Assembly: GCA_037179335.1 (NCBI GenBank)
Contig: JAKZHN010000015.1
Coordinates: 806,001 to 870,000 of the forward strand
DNA: 64,000 bases
Direction of reading: 5' to 3'
Source: Cyclaneusma minus
Taxonomy: Eukaryota > Ascomycota > Leotiomycetes > Marthamycetales > Marthamycetaceae
Made by a program: the position numbers and the translations under genes. The first letter of the stretch is position 1. Each line of letters opens with the position of its first letter. The notes beneath the pieces are model-generated. The model made no database searches. It saw only the letters and a program-made list of their open reading frames with translations, and was not told the origin of the DNA. Below are positions 20,242 to 30,489 of the stretch, one piece after another.

Positions 20242-20998
20242 TTAAGAAACAGTAACAGTAGCACTGCCAGTTCCCGAGAATCCCTCGACAGCCATGATCT
20301 GGTAGTTGTAGCTCGACCCAATGCTCAAGCCCAAGCTCTCCCAAGCAGCGACGTGGTTGGCAAAAGTAACAGTTCCGCTAGTGCGGGTGGATTGGCGAAC
20401 AGACCAGTATTGCTCGAAGGTGCTGGTGCCTTCGATGGAAGGCTCGTTAGTGCGGGTGTCGGTGTAGACGTTGTAGGTACCGTCGTCGGAGGTGAATTGG
20501 CCGACGTAGGTGGCGCCGGAGCTGGGGTCGTAGCCGTACCAGTCCTCGAGGACGTAGTATTCGACGAGGGGGTCTTCCATCCAGCCGTAGACGGCGAGGT
20601 AGCTGTTGCCGTCGGGGCTGTAGGAGGCGGAGTAGGTGATGGATCTGGCGAGTATGTTAGCTGATTGTTTAAAGAGAGTGTAAAGGCTGAAGAAACGATA
20701 TTGAGGCTCAGAGGCCAGTCGAGCCAGAACTCGATATGGGAAAGGAGATATCCTACCGGGTGCTTCCGGTGGACCATCCTAGTCCACCAACGAAGTCATC
20801 ACTGCCGTCCCAGCTGACGCTGTACTCGCCATTGCCAGCGCTGGTGTCGAAGGTGGCATCACTTCCAGAGTCATACCACGAGTAGAAGTAGCCATCCACA
20901 GTTCCCTCAGAGCGCTTTTGGACAGCGCGGGACTTGAGAGGAGCAGCCAAAGCAGTAGCAGCAAGGCCGCTAACAAGAAGAGTAGAGAACGAAACCAT
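20242..20998 (-). CDS. GH11 endo-1,4-beta-xylanase, secreted
   Basis: Exons on the minus strand: 20998-20757 and 20644-20242, 214 residues. MVSFSTLLVSGLAATALAAP is a signal peptide, followed by a short propeptide ending Lys-Arg (...AVQKR), a kexin-type site. The mature enzyme has the GH11 order: DGYFYSWYDSGSDATF, GGLGWSTGSTR, SITYSASYSPDGNSYLAVYG, PLVEYYVLEDWYGYDPSSG with the nucleophile Glu, the thumb region TFEQYWSVRQSTRTSGTVTF, and IMAVEGFSGTGSATVTV with the acid/base Glu. It hydrolyses plant-wall xylan outside the cell. There is no carbohydrate-binding module. The start is fixed by the signal peptide and the 112-nt intron by the intact motif across the join. Confidence 0.95.
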
Positions 20999-22731
20999 TT
21001 TGTTTGAGGGAGAGAACAAAGCTGTTTTGAAAGAGAAGATGTTTGAAACGAGAGACGCGAATGAGTGCAAAGAATCGACGAAGAACCAAGCGTCTTACGA
21101 GTGTCTCGCAGCCCTTTTGTAGTTGCTTCGGCACAGGGTTCCCGGACAATTTGTCAAGATGCAGTTCTTGAAGCAGCACTTTTGCCTGAACTGCGCCTGT
21201 TGCCGTACGCGCAATCATTTGATGAAATATTCCATTTTCGGAATTCTTGGAAGGGTTTGGACGTGTAGTGTTTGTCCGAGCGTGGGAAATAGATTGAGCT
21301 CTGCGGGTCGCGGCGGGATTGCGAAACAAGGGACATTTGCCGCCAATGACCAAGCAAATTGAGATTGAGGTTTTGTGTTCAGATTCTCGCCAACGGGATG
21401 GATGAGAAACGGTGATCTGGGAATGAGAGGGTGATGGATCATTCGACGATCTTTCAGGCTGAATGGAGAAAATGGAGAATTTGGAGTGTGGGGTGCAGCG
21501 GCATCTGGACTAGACTGGACATAATGGTGGTGATGGCGCTGAGGAAGAGAAATACATATTCGAAAGTCCCGAGACACTTGCCGCGGTCCACGTGTGCCTA
21601 GGCAGTCTCACCTGGTCAGCGCGAAGCTGGAGACTTGAGGTTGGAGGAAATTCTCCGTACAATCTAAAGTCTTCAAGGGAGATGTCGAGGGAGAGAGGTC
21701 GATGTCGCCTCGAACACGAGACGTCGGGTGTGTGTCTGTGCACTAATGAAGTGCTCGCGGTGGGGACCCGGCAGCTCGGACACCGAGAGGCCATTCTCAG
21801 GGTCCGAATACCCGAGACGGCCTAGGCGCTCCCAGACTCCCCGCGCTTGATGAAGTCCGCCGACACACCAACATCTCACACCAACACATCTTCCGGCAGC
21901 CAAAACGTCAAATCGCTCTGTTGGAAGTTTGAAACATGTTTCCCAGAGACGCCGCAGCATCGATGGCCCATTGGGTGTTGACAGTTGTACCCGCTCGCAA
22001 TGCTGGGCCGGCGCCAAACCGCAGAAGTTTGAAAGCGCGCGTGTGACGGCGCTCCAGTCAACCATCCAGCGGATCATTGGACGAGGGCAGAGGGTTGGTA
22101 TTGAATTCCCGCCCCCAAGAGTGTTCTGTCGATCACTCCAAGCTATGACGGTTACACGGCGAGAGGGTCGCAATCGCTGAAGGTAGGTCTGGGTCAGTAG
22201 ATCGAGTGGTCTATTACTGCTGAACTTTCACCGTCTTCTGTCAATATAAAAAGCCGTTGTCCTGAAACTCCGAGACGGCGCTGAAGATTCACAGGCCTCA
22301 CAGCGCTCCCTCGAACAATCTGGTCTGCTCTACTTAGACCCTGAATTCTTGCTATCACCCCTTAGCCGATCTTGTTTTCATGCCAGCGCGCGCCTCCAAA
22401 TTGCGACAGCGACGTCATCCGTGCCTCCAACTGGCAGCTGCACTCTACCGGAAGGCAATTCCAAGTTTAAGATTGTGGGAAAGAGTCAATAGCGATCTAG
22501 GCCGTCCTATTGCTGTTTTCCAGTGGGAAACAGTACGTACAGTACTAGATTACTAGATTATACACCAAAGAACCGAATCGAATCGACTCTTCGGCCGCCT
22601 TCTTGACACCACTCTCAACACCTATATGTGAATCATACAAAATCACAAACGGTATATTGCCTCGGCTCCCTCTCGCAAGACCAACCAGCCAACCCTCCGA
22701 TCTCAACCCCAGAACCACCAGAAACACTTGA
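20999..22731. other. xylanase promoter and intergenic DNA, no gene seen
   Basis: The first few hundred bases are the upstream region of the xylanase. Open stretches at 21673-22173 and 21929-22180 overlap on opposite strands, and the former starts at a non-ATG codon. ATATAAAAAG near 22243 lies about 490 bp before the MARVEL gene. Confidence 0.45.
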
Positions 22732-23354
22732 ATGAAAACCACCGAATACAAAGTACCCGACAAAACGTCCAAGATGGGGATTCGCGATGCCTTCACCTTC
22801 ACCATGACCAGCCTGGCCTTCGCCATCCTGCGCTTCATACAAATCGTGCTCGCCCTCACCGTCTGCGGCCTCTACGGCGTCGACCTAAACAAAGCGTATC
22901 ACGAACACAAGTATTCCGATTCCAAATGGGTATGTCCTCCCTTCCCTCCTCACCTCCGGCCCCCCAGCCCACCTTCCAAGTCGCAGACTCACAACATCGA
23001 CATCGCGAAATCTATGGCTAACACTCCACCACACAGGTCTACGCAGAAGTCGTCGGCTCCCTCGCCGCCATCACCGCCCTCCTCTACGTCATCCCCTTCG
23101 TGCTCCGCATCCCCTTCGTCTTCGTCTGGGACATCATCATGTTCATCCTCTGGATCGCCCTCTTCGGCATTTTCGGCAACATGTACATCCACGAGAACCC
23201 TGAAGGCGACAGCGGTATTCAGCGCATGAAGAATGCCGTCTGGGTGGACCTGGTGAATGCCTTGTTGTGGCTGCTGAGTGCCGTGCTCATGGCGGCCTAT
23301 TTCTGGAAACACAGGGAGACGAGGAGTATGTGGACAGGCAGGGCTCGTGTTTAG
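22732..23354 (+). CDS. MARVEL-domain four-pass membrane protein
   Basis: Exons 22732-22929 and 23037-23354 give 171 residues, with a phase-0 intron (GTATGT...CACAG). Four hydrophobic segments: LAFAILRFIQIVLALTVCGL, SLAAITALLYVIPFVLRI, WDIIMFILWIALFGIFGNMY and LVNALLWLLSAVLMAAYFWK. The last loop MKNAVWVDLVNALLWL is typical of fungal MARVEL proteins, which lie at the plasma membrane or in vesicles. A second ATG at codon 15 (MGIRDAFTF) is a possible shorter start. Function unknown beyond membrane organisation. Confidence 0.8.
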
Positions 23355-23782
23355 ATGAAACTGGTGCTTGGGAAGGCGAGTGAGCTCTGAGCAGCAGAGG
23401 TTGTTCCGCGTTGAACTCGAAGAGAACGATGGGATGCTATGAAATAATGGTTAACGGTAGAGAAGGATTCCCTGGGATTTGCGCTGGATGATATGTTTTG
23501 TTTACATGTATACTTCGGACGGGGAGATCGTGTTTATGAGCTGCGCTGCTTTGCATCTCGGCGGGACGGCGTGTGCCATCATTCTTCGGGCATCTATTCA
23601 CCCCGAGCATGCGTCGAATTTGCTCTATACCCATACCCCTGTTTTTTCAAGATCTACGTCGTTGCGCAGTTTTTAATGGAGGGTTGGTTGTTTAGAGGCC
23701 TAGGATAGGTCATCCTCAGACAGGTGTCCAGAAAAAGAAAAGGCATATCTATGAGCTCGTTTTTTTGTGCTTGTGGGTGGTT
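23355..23782. other. no supported gene
   Basis: 3' flank of the MARVEL gene. No motif-bearing frame. Confidence 0.4.
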
Positions 23783-23968
23783 GTGGTCTGTTGGTGGTTT
23801 TCTTGAAAGTGATTTCGTGTGTTGATGTTCAATGTGTCGAAGGAGGAAGATACAACGGAAGGGTATAAGAGGAGAATGTGTGACATCAGGATAATTAGTG
23901 GACGAGGCTGAAGATGGGCGATGAGGAGGGGCCGAGGGAACGGGGAGGGACCGAGAGAGAGCATTATT
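23783..23968 (+). repeat. module R, copy A (partial)
   Basis: Matches the start of copy B (27588 onward) in the same orientation: GAAAGTGATTTCGTGTGTTG, TTGATGTTCAATGTGT, AGGATAATTAGTGGACGA and a purine-rich GGGAGGGACCGAGAGAGAG tract. It stops where the helicase N-terminal half begins and lacks the tRNA-like part. Confidence 0.75.
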
Positions 23969-26648
23969 GGCCTCGTCGATGAGGACGACACCGCCGGTCT
24001 CGGGTCTGAGATTTCGACGAAGCCATTGTTAATCGAGTCTTCGGCGGAGCGTATGGAAACAAAGAGTACATCGGCCTTGTCGACTATGTACCTGATTATC
24101 TCTTCGAACTTTCTCCACGTGGAAACGTAATCTCGCTCTCGGCCGAGGTCCCGATTCTTCCAAAATTTCTCGAGGTGCGCCGCCAAGACTTTGAATTCGT
24201 CTAGATGGGGGCATTTGTGTCTCAAGTGATTCGCTCGCGGATGTAGAACGTGAATCAGGCCCAGCATTTGGAGGAGGATGCTCACCGGGCTTAGAGCAGG
24301 GTGCCAAGCCTGGACCAGCGCGCTTTTACAGAGCTTGCGGTGCCAGCTGATTCCGGGGAAGTTCTTGTCGAAGTTGCTGAGCTGCGCCAGCTCCGTCTCC
24401 ATGGTCGACGTTCTCAAAATAAGCTTCTCATCCATCACGCGTGGACCGTACTCGAAAGGGTGGGGCCGAGACTGGTCATCATGCTTGTCCCACCAGACCT
24501 GATCGTCCATCCGGGCCTGCTCGTCCAGGAACCGAATGGCGAGGTTATCAACGGCACTTTGATTGAGTGCAGTCGCCAGGATAGGTCGGCCTTGAAGGGC
24601 AAGGATTCCGATCAATTCCACGGCGGTGAGAGTCTTTCCGGTACCAGGAGGTCCGACAATAAGTAGGTATTGTCCAGAATTCCGGCATAGCTGACTTGAT
24701 GATACAGAGTCTGCTCGGTGAATATTCCATGACACAAGTAATACCCAATGCCGGTCCTGACTTTGTCCGAGCCGATCACGTCCCATATGCTGGTGTACTT
24801 GACGCGGTCGCGGGTGATATCAACTCCACAGAGGAGGGCGTAGATACCGGCAAAGTTATCAGGAGCCCGCTGTTTTGGTCGCTCTTCCAGGATGTCGCGA
24901 TGGGAGAGGATCAGGGGCACCGACGCCGGCGCCACCGCGCAGCCGGGCGTTTGGCTCGAGAAGAGAAACTCGTCGAGAGCCCTGAGACGGCGCCGCATTG
25001 GAGTTAGATCGTCCATGATTGAGATGAACAAGTCTTCAGGCTCATCGGTCCAATCTGGTCTGCCGGTAAATTGCGATCGAACTTCAAAGGGCGGGACCCA
25101 GACTTTCAACAAGAGACTGCCTTTGTGATTCTCTGCATGAGCAGGTAGGATTTCTGCATGAAAGCCGCGGCTGGATTCGGTTTCTTGCAAGAAGTGGGCC
25201 ACACTTCTCTCGTTGTCTGGGCGTGGTTCCTTGAAGACGCGGCAGAAAGCGCCCGGTCTAAAGACTCCCTTTTCCAGTCCCTCAATACCCGTGAGCGCAA
25301 TACTCATCACCAAGTATCCCCACCTATGAAGCTTGAAGGTAGCGGGTTGCGGTATGTTGCGGAATTGGGCGAATAATGGCACGCGCCACAGTCCCTCGCA
25401 CAGCATTGCGTAACTGTATGCGAGGGCAAGGTCGACGGGGTCATGCATCGCGACGGCGCGCTTTTGGACAGACGTGAGGTCGGGATAAGTTGAGTTGTAG
25501 ATTCGAGTCCACAGATAGTATTGCTCCTCGAGGGTGCCGGGAATGCGGATGGTGCCCTTGGAATCGGTGAGATCTTTGATCATGCGACTGCTACGACGTT
25601 GGCGTAGAAGAGGCATGACACGCTCGAAGTAGGCGAGCACGACGGATGGTTTCAGGGATGTCAAGAGGACGATCTTGTTGCCGTGGAAGAGCTTCTGCTG
25701 CATCCGCTCATGGTACTGGTTGGCCTCAGCAGCGTGCGAGCGGAAGTGTGAGAAGAGTTTGGCAGTCTTGACCATCTCCTCATCGAAGATGAATTTGATT
25801 ATGGAGTGAGTGTTGTCGTCCGTTGCGCCGTGGCCTCCTTGGACGCATGCATCGAGATACCCCTTAGAGACCTGGACAACTCTGACTTGGAAGGAGCCCT
25901 CGTAAAAGAGCACCCTCGCCGTATGAATCCTGGGTGTGAGCGAGAGTTGGGTGCCCTACACACGGGGGTCATCAGCATCAGGACGGACGAATCTGGTGTC
26001 CCACTCACGCTTATCGTCACGGCGAGAGTCTAGATCCTTGGAACTCGACGGGGCTTCGGAGAGAAATGAGACTTCCTTCTTGTCGTGTTCCTCCAATGTA
26101 AACGTGAACTTGAGTTCCAGGAACGCCTAGTTGTCATTGACGCCATTTTCGAATCCTGGAAAACACGTCAAGCGGATTTTGACACCGGTCGCATCACCAA
26201 ACAGCGTCTTGTCGGTCAACAGGGCTCTGAGACCTGTCAACATTGGTGGTGGCTCTTCCGAAGGGGTGAGGGCGATATCGTCAACGTCGTCGCCGAAACG
26301 GCTTGAGAAGTCTTTGTAGGGGGTCTGATCGGTGGGGTGCGTGAAGTCGGGGTATGAGGTCACCTTAGGCTTCGCGACGGTGGGCCCCCGGTCCCTTCCC
26401 TCTCCCTCGATCCCTCCCCTTTCCCTCGGTCCCCATGGCCCGACCTCATGCGGGTGCATAGGTCGACCTGCTTGCTTATCATGACTGGGGATAGATTCCA
26501 ATCGCCGTGTAAGGCGTTCTCCCATCTTAGTCAAGGCGATGCTAGGTGCCGAGGAGGACTTTGAAATGCTTGCAGCTGGTAACGACGAGAAGACCGAGGT
26601 TGGCAAAAGGCGTGGGATGGTTCGCGCATCGAACTCATCGCTTGGCAT
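23966..26648 (-). pseudogene. SF1 (UPF1/DNA2-like) helicase, N-terminal half, inverted and broken
   Basis: The minus strand encodes the first half of a large superfamily-1 RNA/DNA helicase. From a likely start MPSDEFDARTIPRLL (26648) it runs through KDFSSRFGDDVDDIALTPSE, RVVQVSKGYLDACVQGG, FRPGAFCRVFKEPRPDN and EVRSQFTGRPDWTDEPEDLF. Then come Walker A, LLIVGPPGTGKTLTAVELIG, near 24640, ATALNQSAVDNLAIRFLDEQ and Walker B, VVLIDEANNAL, near 23980. Walker A and Walker B each need a one-base frame change relative to what precedes them, and stops occur near 26125. The coding sense stops at 23966 where repeat R begins. Motifs III-VI are on the opposite strand at 26698-27627. Such helicases are amplified in some filamentous fungi. 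This copy is dead as given. Confidence 0.75.
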
Positions 26649-26697
26649 TGCTATGACTCGGGAGCGAATGGAGACCCCCGGGCGCCCTCTCAACCCT

Positions 26698-27627
26698 CTG
26701 TCGATTTACTTGCATCAATCGGCATTCAGGATGCTACTCGACGAAGGCCATCCATGTTACATGTTAAGGTTAGAGCGGAGGACGGTCCCCGGAGGTCTTG
26801 AATTGCTGAATGCATTCAGCTACAAGGACAATCCTATTTCCTCCTCCGAGTTGCCCAAGCCTAGCGAGACCACCGGCGAGACCACCGGCGACACCACCGG
26901 CGAAATCCCTATTTCCTCAGAGTTCCCCATGTCCGACTTCCCCACCGACGAAACCGCCAGCGAAACGACTGATGAGATCGTCAAGAGCCCAACTGCGGAC
27001 TTTCCCACCGCCGAAATCTTCGAAAGTTGGATCCGCGATGGATGTGAATGCGCGGCCGTCGGCTGGCCCTCTCCGAGTGGACAGGTGCAACCCATCCTCG
27101 TCTCCGTCAGTCGCCCCACGATCGCTTTCGGCGTGAACCTGTCCAACATCGCAATGGCGCTGAAGTGGATACAGGTAATGGGGTTTCGGGACAAAAGCTT
27201 GAAGAACGAGGAAGTCGGGATCATCTGCAATCATCCGAGACAGTTGCAGTGTTACAGAAGAGTTCTTGATGCTCACAATCTTCCGGAGGTCTCGGTCGGC
27301 TCGCGCGTTGACTTTGAAGGCCGCGAGTTGAAGGTCATCATCTGGGACACCGTGGTTACCGCGAAGAACGTCCATGAGCCGGGGATGGACGAGGAAGACC
27401 AGGTCACAACGGCCTCTCGACACACGGATGTGCTCCTGGTTCTTGGTGACCAGTCGGTACTCGGCGCTTTACGGGAGCAGAAAATTAAGCTGAGGCCGAT
27501 GCTATGCTTCTCTGCCATGTTGACAAGGCTCAAGCATAACCGTAGAATCGCCAATGAGAATGATTCTAACTTTGCCGATGGCAATAAAATTATTGGTGGT
27601 TTTTTTGAAAGTGATTTCGTGTATTGA
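26698..27627 (+). pseudogene. SF1 helicase, C-terminal half on the opposite strand
   Basis: The frame is open throughout and starts at about motif III (RPLNPLSIYLHQSAFRMLLD), then GHPCYMLRLERRTVPGGLEL. A Thr/Glu-rich insert includes three near-identical 12-bp units (ACCACCGGCGAG type, 26868-26903). IAFGVNLSNIAMALKWIQVM, EEVGIICNHPRQLQCYRRVL, the motif V-like DFEGRELKVIIWDTVVTA and the motif VI-like TTASRHTDVLLVLGDQSVL follow. The last codons (GGFFESDFVY) are read from repeat R, so the natural end is lost. Turning 23966-26698 round would place Walker B next to motif III, with some residues missing between them. Confidence 0.75.
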
Positions 27628-28110
27628 TGTTCAATGTGTTAAAAAAATACAATAAAAAAGTACAAAAGAAATGCGGAATATTAGGATAATAGTGGACGAA
27701 GCTAAAACTGGGCGATAAAAAGGGACAGAGAGAGAGGGGAGGGACTGAGGGAAAGTGGGGGGATCGAGGGAGAGGGGAGGGACCGAGAAGGCGGGAGGGA
27801 AGGCGGCGCATGTGCCCACTGTCTCCCTACGGTGGGTGGCATATAACCTTGTTTGGCATTTAGCAAGTATCGCTAGGCCAAGTGGCCTACTGGTAACAAA
27901 TCCCATCCAGACAGACTTTTAAGTGAAAGAAATCCCGATTGGGCTGCCCTCGATCTAGCCTACTCTGACAACCGGATGAAGAGTAGGGAGCCGAGACAAG
28001 CAGGACGTGAATTCGACCCCCACCAGGTACGTATCCCCATTTCTTTTAGCTTTTTGCTGGGGTTTTGTTTTTCTTTTTCTTTTTCTTACTTTTTACGGCG
28101 GCCCAATGTC
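27588..28110 (+). repeat. module R, copy B (full), with tRNA-like A and B boxes
   Basis: Left part as in copy A. Then a purine tract (GGGATCGAGGGAGAGGGGAG), GCATGTGCCCACTGTCTCCC, an A-box-like TGGCCTACTGG at 27883-27893, a B-box-like GAATTCGACCC at 28009-28019 and a poly-pyrimidine tail (CTTTTTCTTTTTCTTAC). Box spacing of about 115 bp is too long for a simple tRNA. It could be a tRNA relic with inserted sequence or a SINE-like element. Confidence 0.6.
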
Positions 28111-28694
28111 GCAATTTTCGTGATCTGCTCAGTGGTTTGTCATATTTTGTCAACCTTTGGTTTCTGAGGTATCAGATTTGCAAGATGCGAAACTCAATGG
28201 TGAAGTTTTATGGTAGGGGAGTCACCTGACCCGCACCTGAGGGTGTTTGAAGACTCACCGCCCGCTGAGGGTGTTGAACATATCGATGGTAGAATCATAT
28301 ACCCTGCCAGGCAGCTGGGAAACAACATCTTTTGTTGCTAACAGAGGGAGAAACGAGTTGTCTTCACCATCGTCATATCTCAGGCGAATCGGGTGCTGTT
28401 GTCTTCAAATTACCCTCCCGCCGTCCTTTTTGTACATAGATCATGTAGCGTACGGTCAGGCATGCTTACGGGTCTCTCCATGCACCTGGGGCCTTTCACG
28501 ACCTTAAATTGAAGCTCCAGGTCAAGGTCCTACGCCTCGGTCAAGGCTCTACACCGGCAGGAGAGACCCCCCCGCAATTCAAGGCTGTTCTCGCATTTCT
28601 AGGTTCCTCAAATTCAACTGCACGTGATGAGTAGAGGGCATGAATCATTTCAATGAATATCTGAAATCGGAAAGTTTGGAGGATGGATCACAAC
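28111..28694. other. no supported gene
   Basis: Intergenic sequence between module R copy B and a decayed minus-strand gene. Confidence 0.4.
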
Positions 28695-29110
28695 ATTATA
28701 CCTCTCTTGTTCTTGATATTTCTACACCACAAAATCCCTGTCCTCGTCTTTGAAAATTCTCTTCACCACTTTCACCACTTTCGCCCGCTCCTCCCCCACC
28801 ATCTTGAGACTCCGCTCCTTGTCGTCAGTAAGGTCATCCTCCAGGACTCGCCTTCTTTCTCCTAAACTAACTCCGTCCGGGAATGGTTGACGGATCTATC
28901 ACCTGAAAGTGGTACTCACTTTCCAGCTCCTTGAAACTCTCATTACAGATCCTTTCCCAATGTTCCCAGTCCCAGGTCATCAACCATATCATTCAGCTTC
29001 CTCCCCAACTCATAGTCTTCGATACAAGGAGCGAACTTCTTGCGGACCGGGCATTGAAACTACCTCCTCCCGTTTGTATTATCAACACTACAAATCGTAG
29101 AGGCTCTCCG
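28695..29110 (-). pseudogene. decayed gene for a charged, helical protein, family unknown
   Basis: On the minus strand, blocks in successive frames read QCPVRKKFAPCIEDYELGRK then LNDMVDDLGLGTLGKD; MTWDWEHWERICNESFKELE; and FPDGVSLGERRRVLEDDLTD then EERAKVVKVVKRIFKDEDRD, ending at a TAG near 28725. At least two frame changes separate them. Very short introns cannot explain the changes, since the only GTGAGT/CAG pair is under 25 nt. Part of the opposite strand is open too, so the strand is inferred from composition. Confidence 0.35.
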
Positions 29111-30489
29111 GACGGCAAAGAGTTGTCAGTGTTCTTCGATAATTCAGCGGCCGGTGACGAGGTGCGGCCCTGAGGTCAATTTTTGTGGGTTATTGTTGTT
29201 GGCGTACCTCCCATGAGCAAGCATATCTTTGGTATACGCAAAAGAAGATAGCATTTCGGGCTCCCACCCCATGTGACCGTAGTCTTCGAGTATTGCAGGG
29301 GCGCTGATCAGATACAAAGCGTGTTCTGAGAGCTAGAGAACATGCGCTAGCCAGTCGAATGGTCGTTGGCGTCTAGAACATGATGTAAGAGCTGCGGTAC
29401 CTTGGCGCAGCTGTTTGGTCGAGTTGTTTCTCCTTCGGTAACTGTGTACCGGGTTCAGTTCAAGAAATGAAGTTGAGGCAGGAAGCGGCTCACAACACAG
29501 AGTTAGATGGACGCGATTATCCGTGTTTGCTGTCAGGTTTTTGTTGTTCTCGTCGGTTCCCCAGGAAGCTCCTATACTTCGGAGAGAAGGTTGGTATCGG
29601 TAGCGAAACATAGAAACGAGAGCTCGAAAGGGTATTGGGTGTGGATTATGAAATAAGAAAATCCTCACGGCTTCCTAATGATTTATGGGACAAGGAGGTG
29701 AACACTGATGACTGGACATGATACTGATGCTAGGTTTGAAACCGACAGATAGCTTTTATAGATCAAGCCCTTATTCTTGGCAGAAGTCCCGTTAACCGAT
29801 AGAAAGAATCCAAACCCTGGTGGATGCCAGAAACGAGGTAAGTAAAACAGCTCGTGAATGACCCGTAATCGAGGGGGCAAATACTGATTGTCATATGCTA
29901 CTCTCGCTACCTATAAACCCATGCTTCTCGCGTTAACTTTCGAGGAATCCCCCGACTTCGAGAGAAATAGCCATCGAAAGATTATAAAATATGAAATACG
30001 ACGTTAAAGTGACTCGCTTTATAATCCTGGAACTTCTCAATGAGCAAATATCCCCCAAACAACGGGACTTCGTTATTTGCCTGGTCAATAAGGGGAGGCA
30101 GTTGGACTCTTGGGCCGGGGGATAATTTCTACTCGGTAAGTCCTCGTTCGTTCGATACAGTTGGATCCAAGAAGCATGCTTCAAATCGGGAGAGTAGTTT
30201 ACAGGTGACAAGGCCCCCTCCCTCGAATAGAATGCCTTAAAAACAGTATCTACGTCGGTATCGAGAAGTAGATGGTGTTAGAGCGGTATATAGTCGCCAA
30301 TCTCTGATCTCCTTCTCGCGGCATGCTTTTCTCGTCGATCACCCAGGAAGCTCCCAGACTTCCACGAAGAAAACAGTCTTTAGCGGCAAAATATCAGACG
30401 GGTGTTCGCAGCCGCTTGCCTCTTCAGCTACACCACAGGCCCATATTCGCGCACTTTGCAGCACACCACCTCCAACTGCGCCAACCCAT
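29111..30489. other. no supported gene; leader of the 30490 gene
   Basis: A short shared block (TCTCGTCG, CCCAGGAAGCTCC) occurs at about 29550 and 30330, suggesting an old local duplication. The last 150 bp look like a 5' leader. Confidence 0.4.

Noticed and set aside
20325..20777. Thr/Pro/Ser-rich frame over the xylanase
   Set aside because: Out-of-frame shadow on the same strand, explained by the GH11 exons.
21673..22173. 166-codon minus-strand frame upstream of the MARVEL gene
   Set aside because: Non-ATG start, no motif, and overlapped by a plus-strand frame of similar quality.
22989..23312. acidic minus-strand frame over the MARVEL gene
   Set aside because: Antisense shadow of the real second exon. 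Glu/Asp/His-rich runs arise from the complementary codons.
27866..28021. functional tRNA gene in module R copy B
   Set aside because: The A and B box likenesses are about 115 bp apart and I cannot fold an acceptor or anticodon arm, so it is reported only as tRNA-like.
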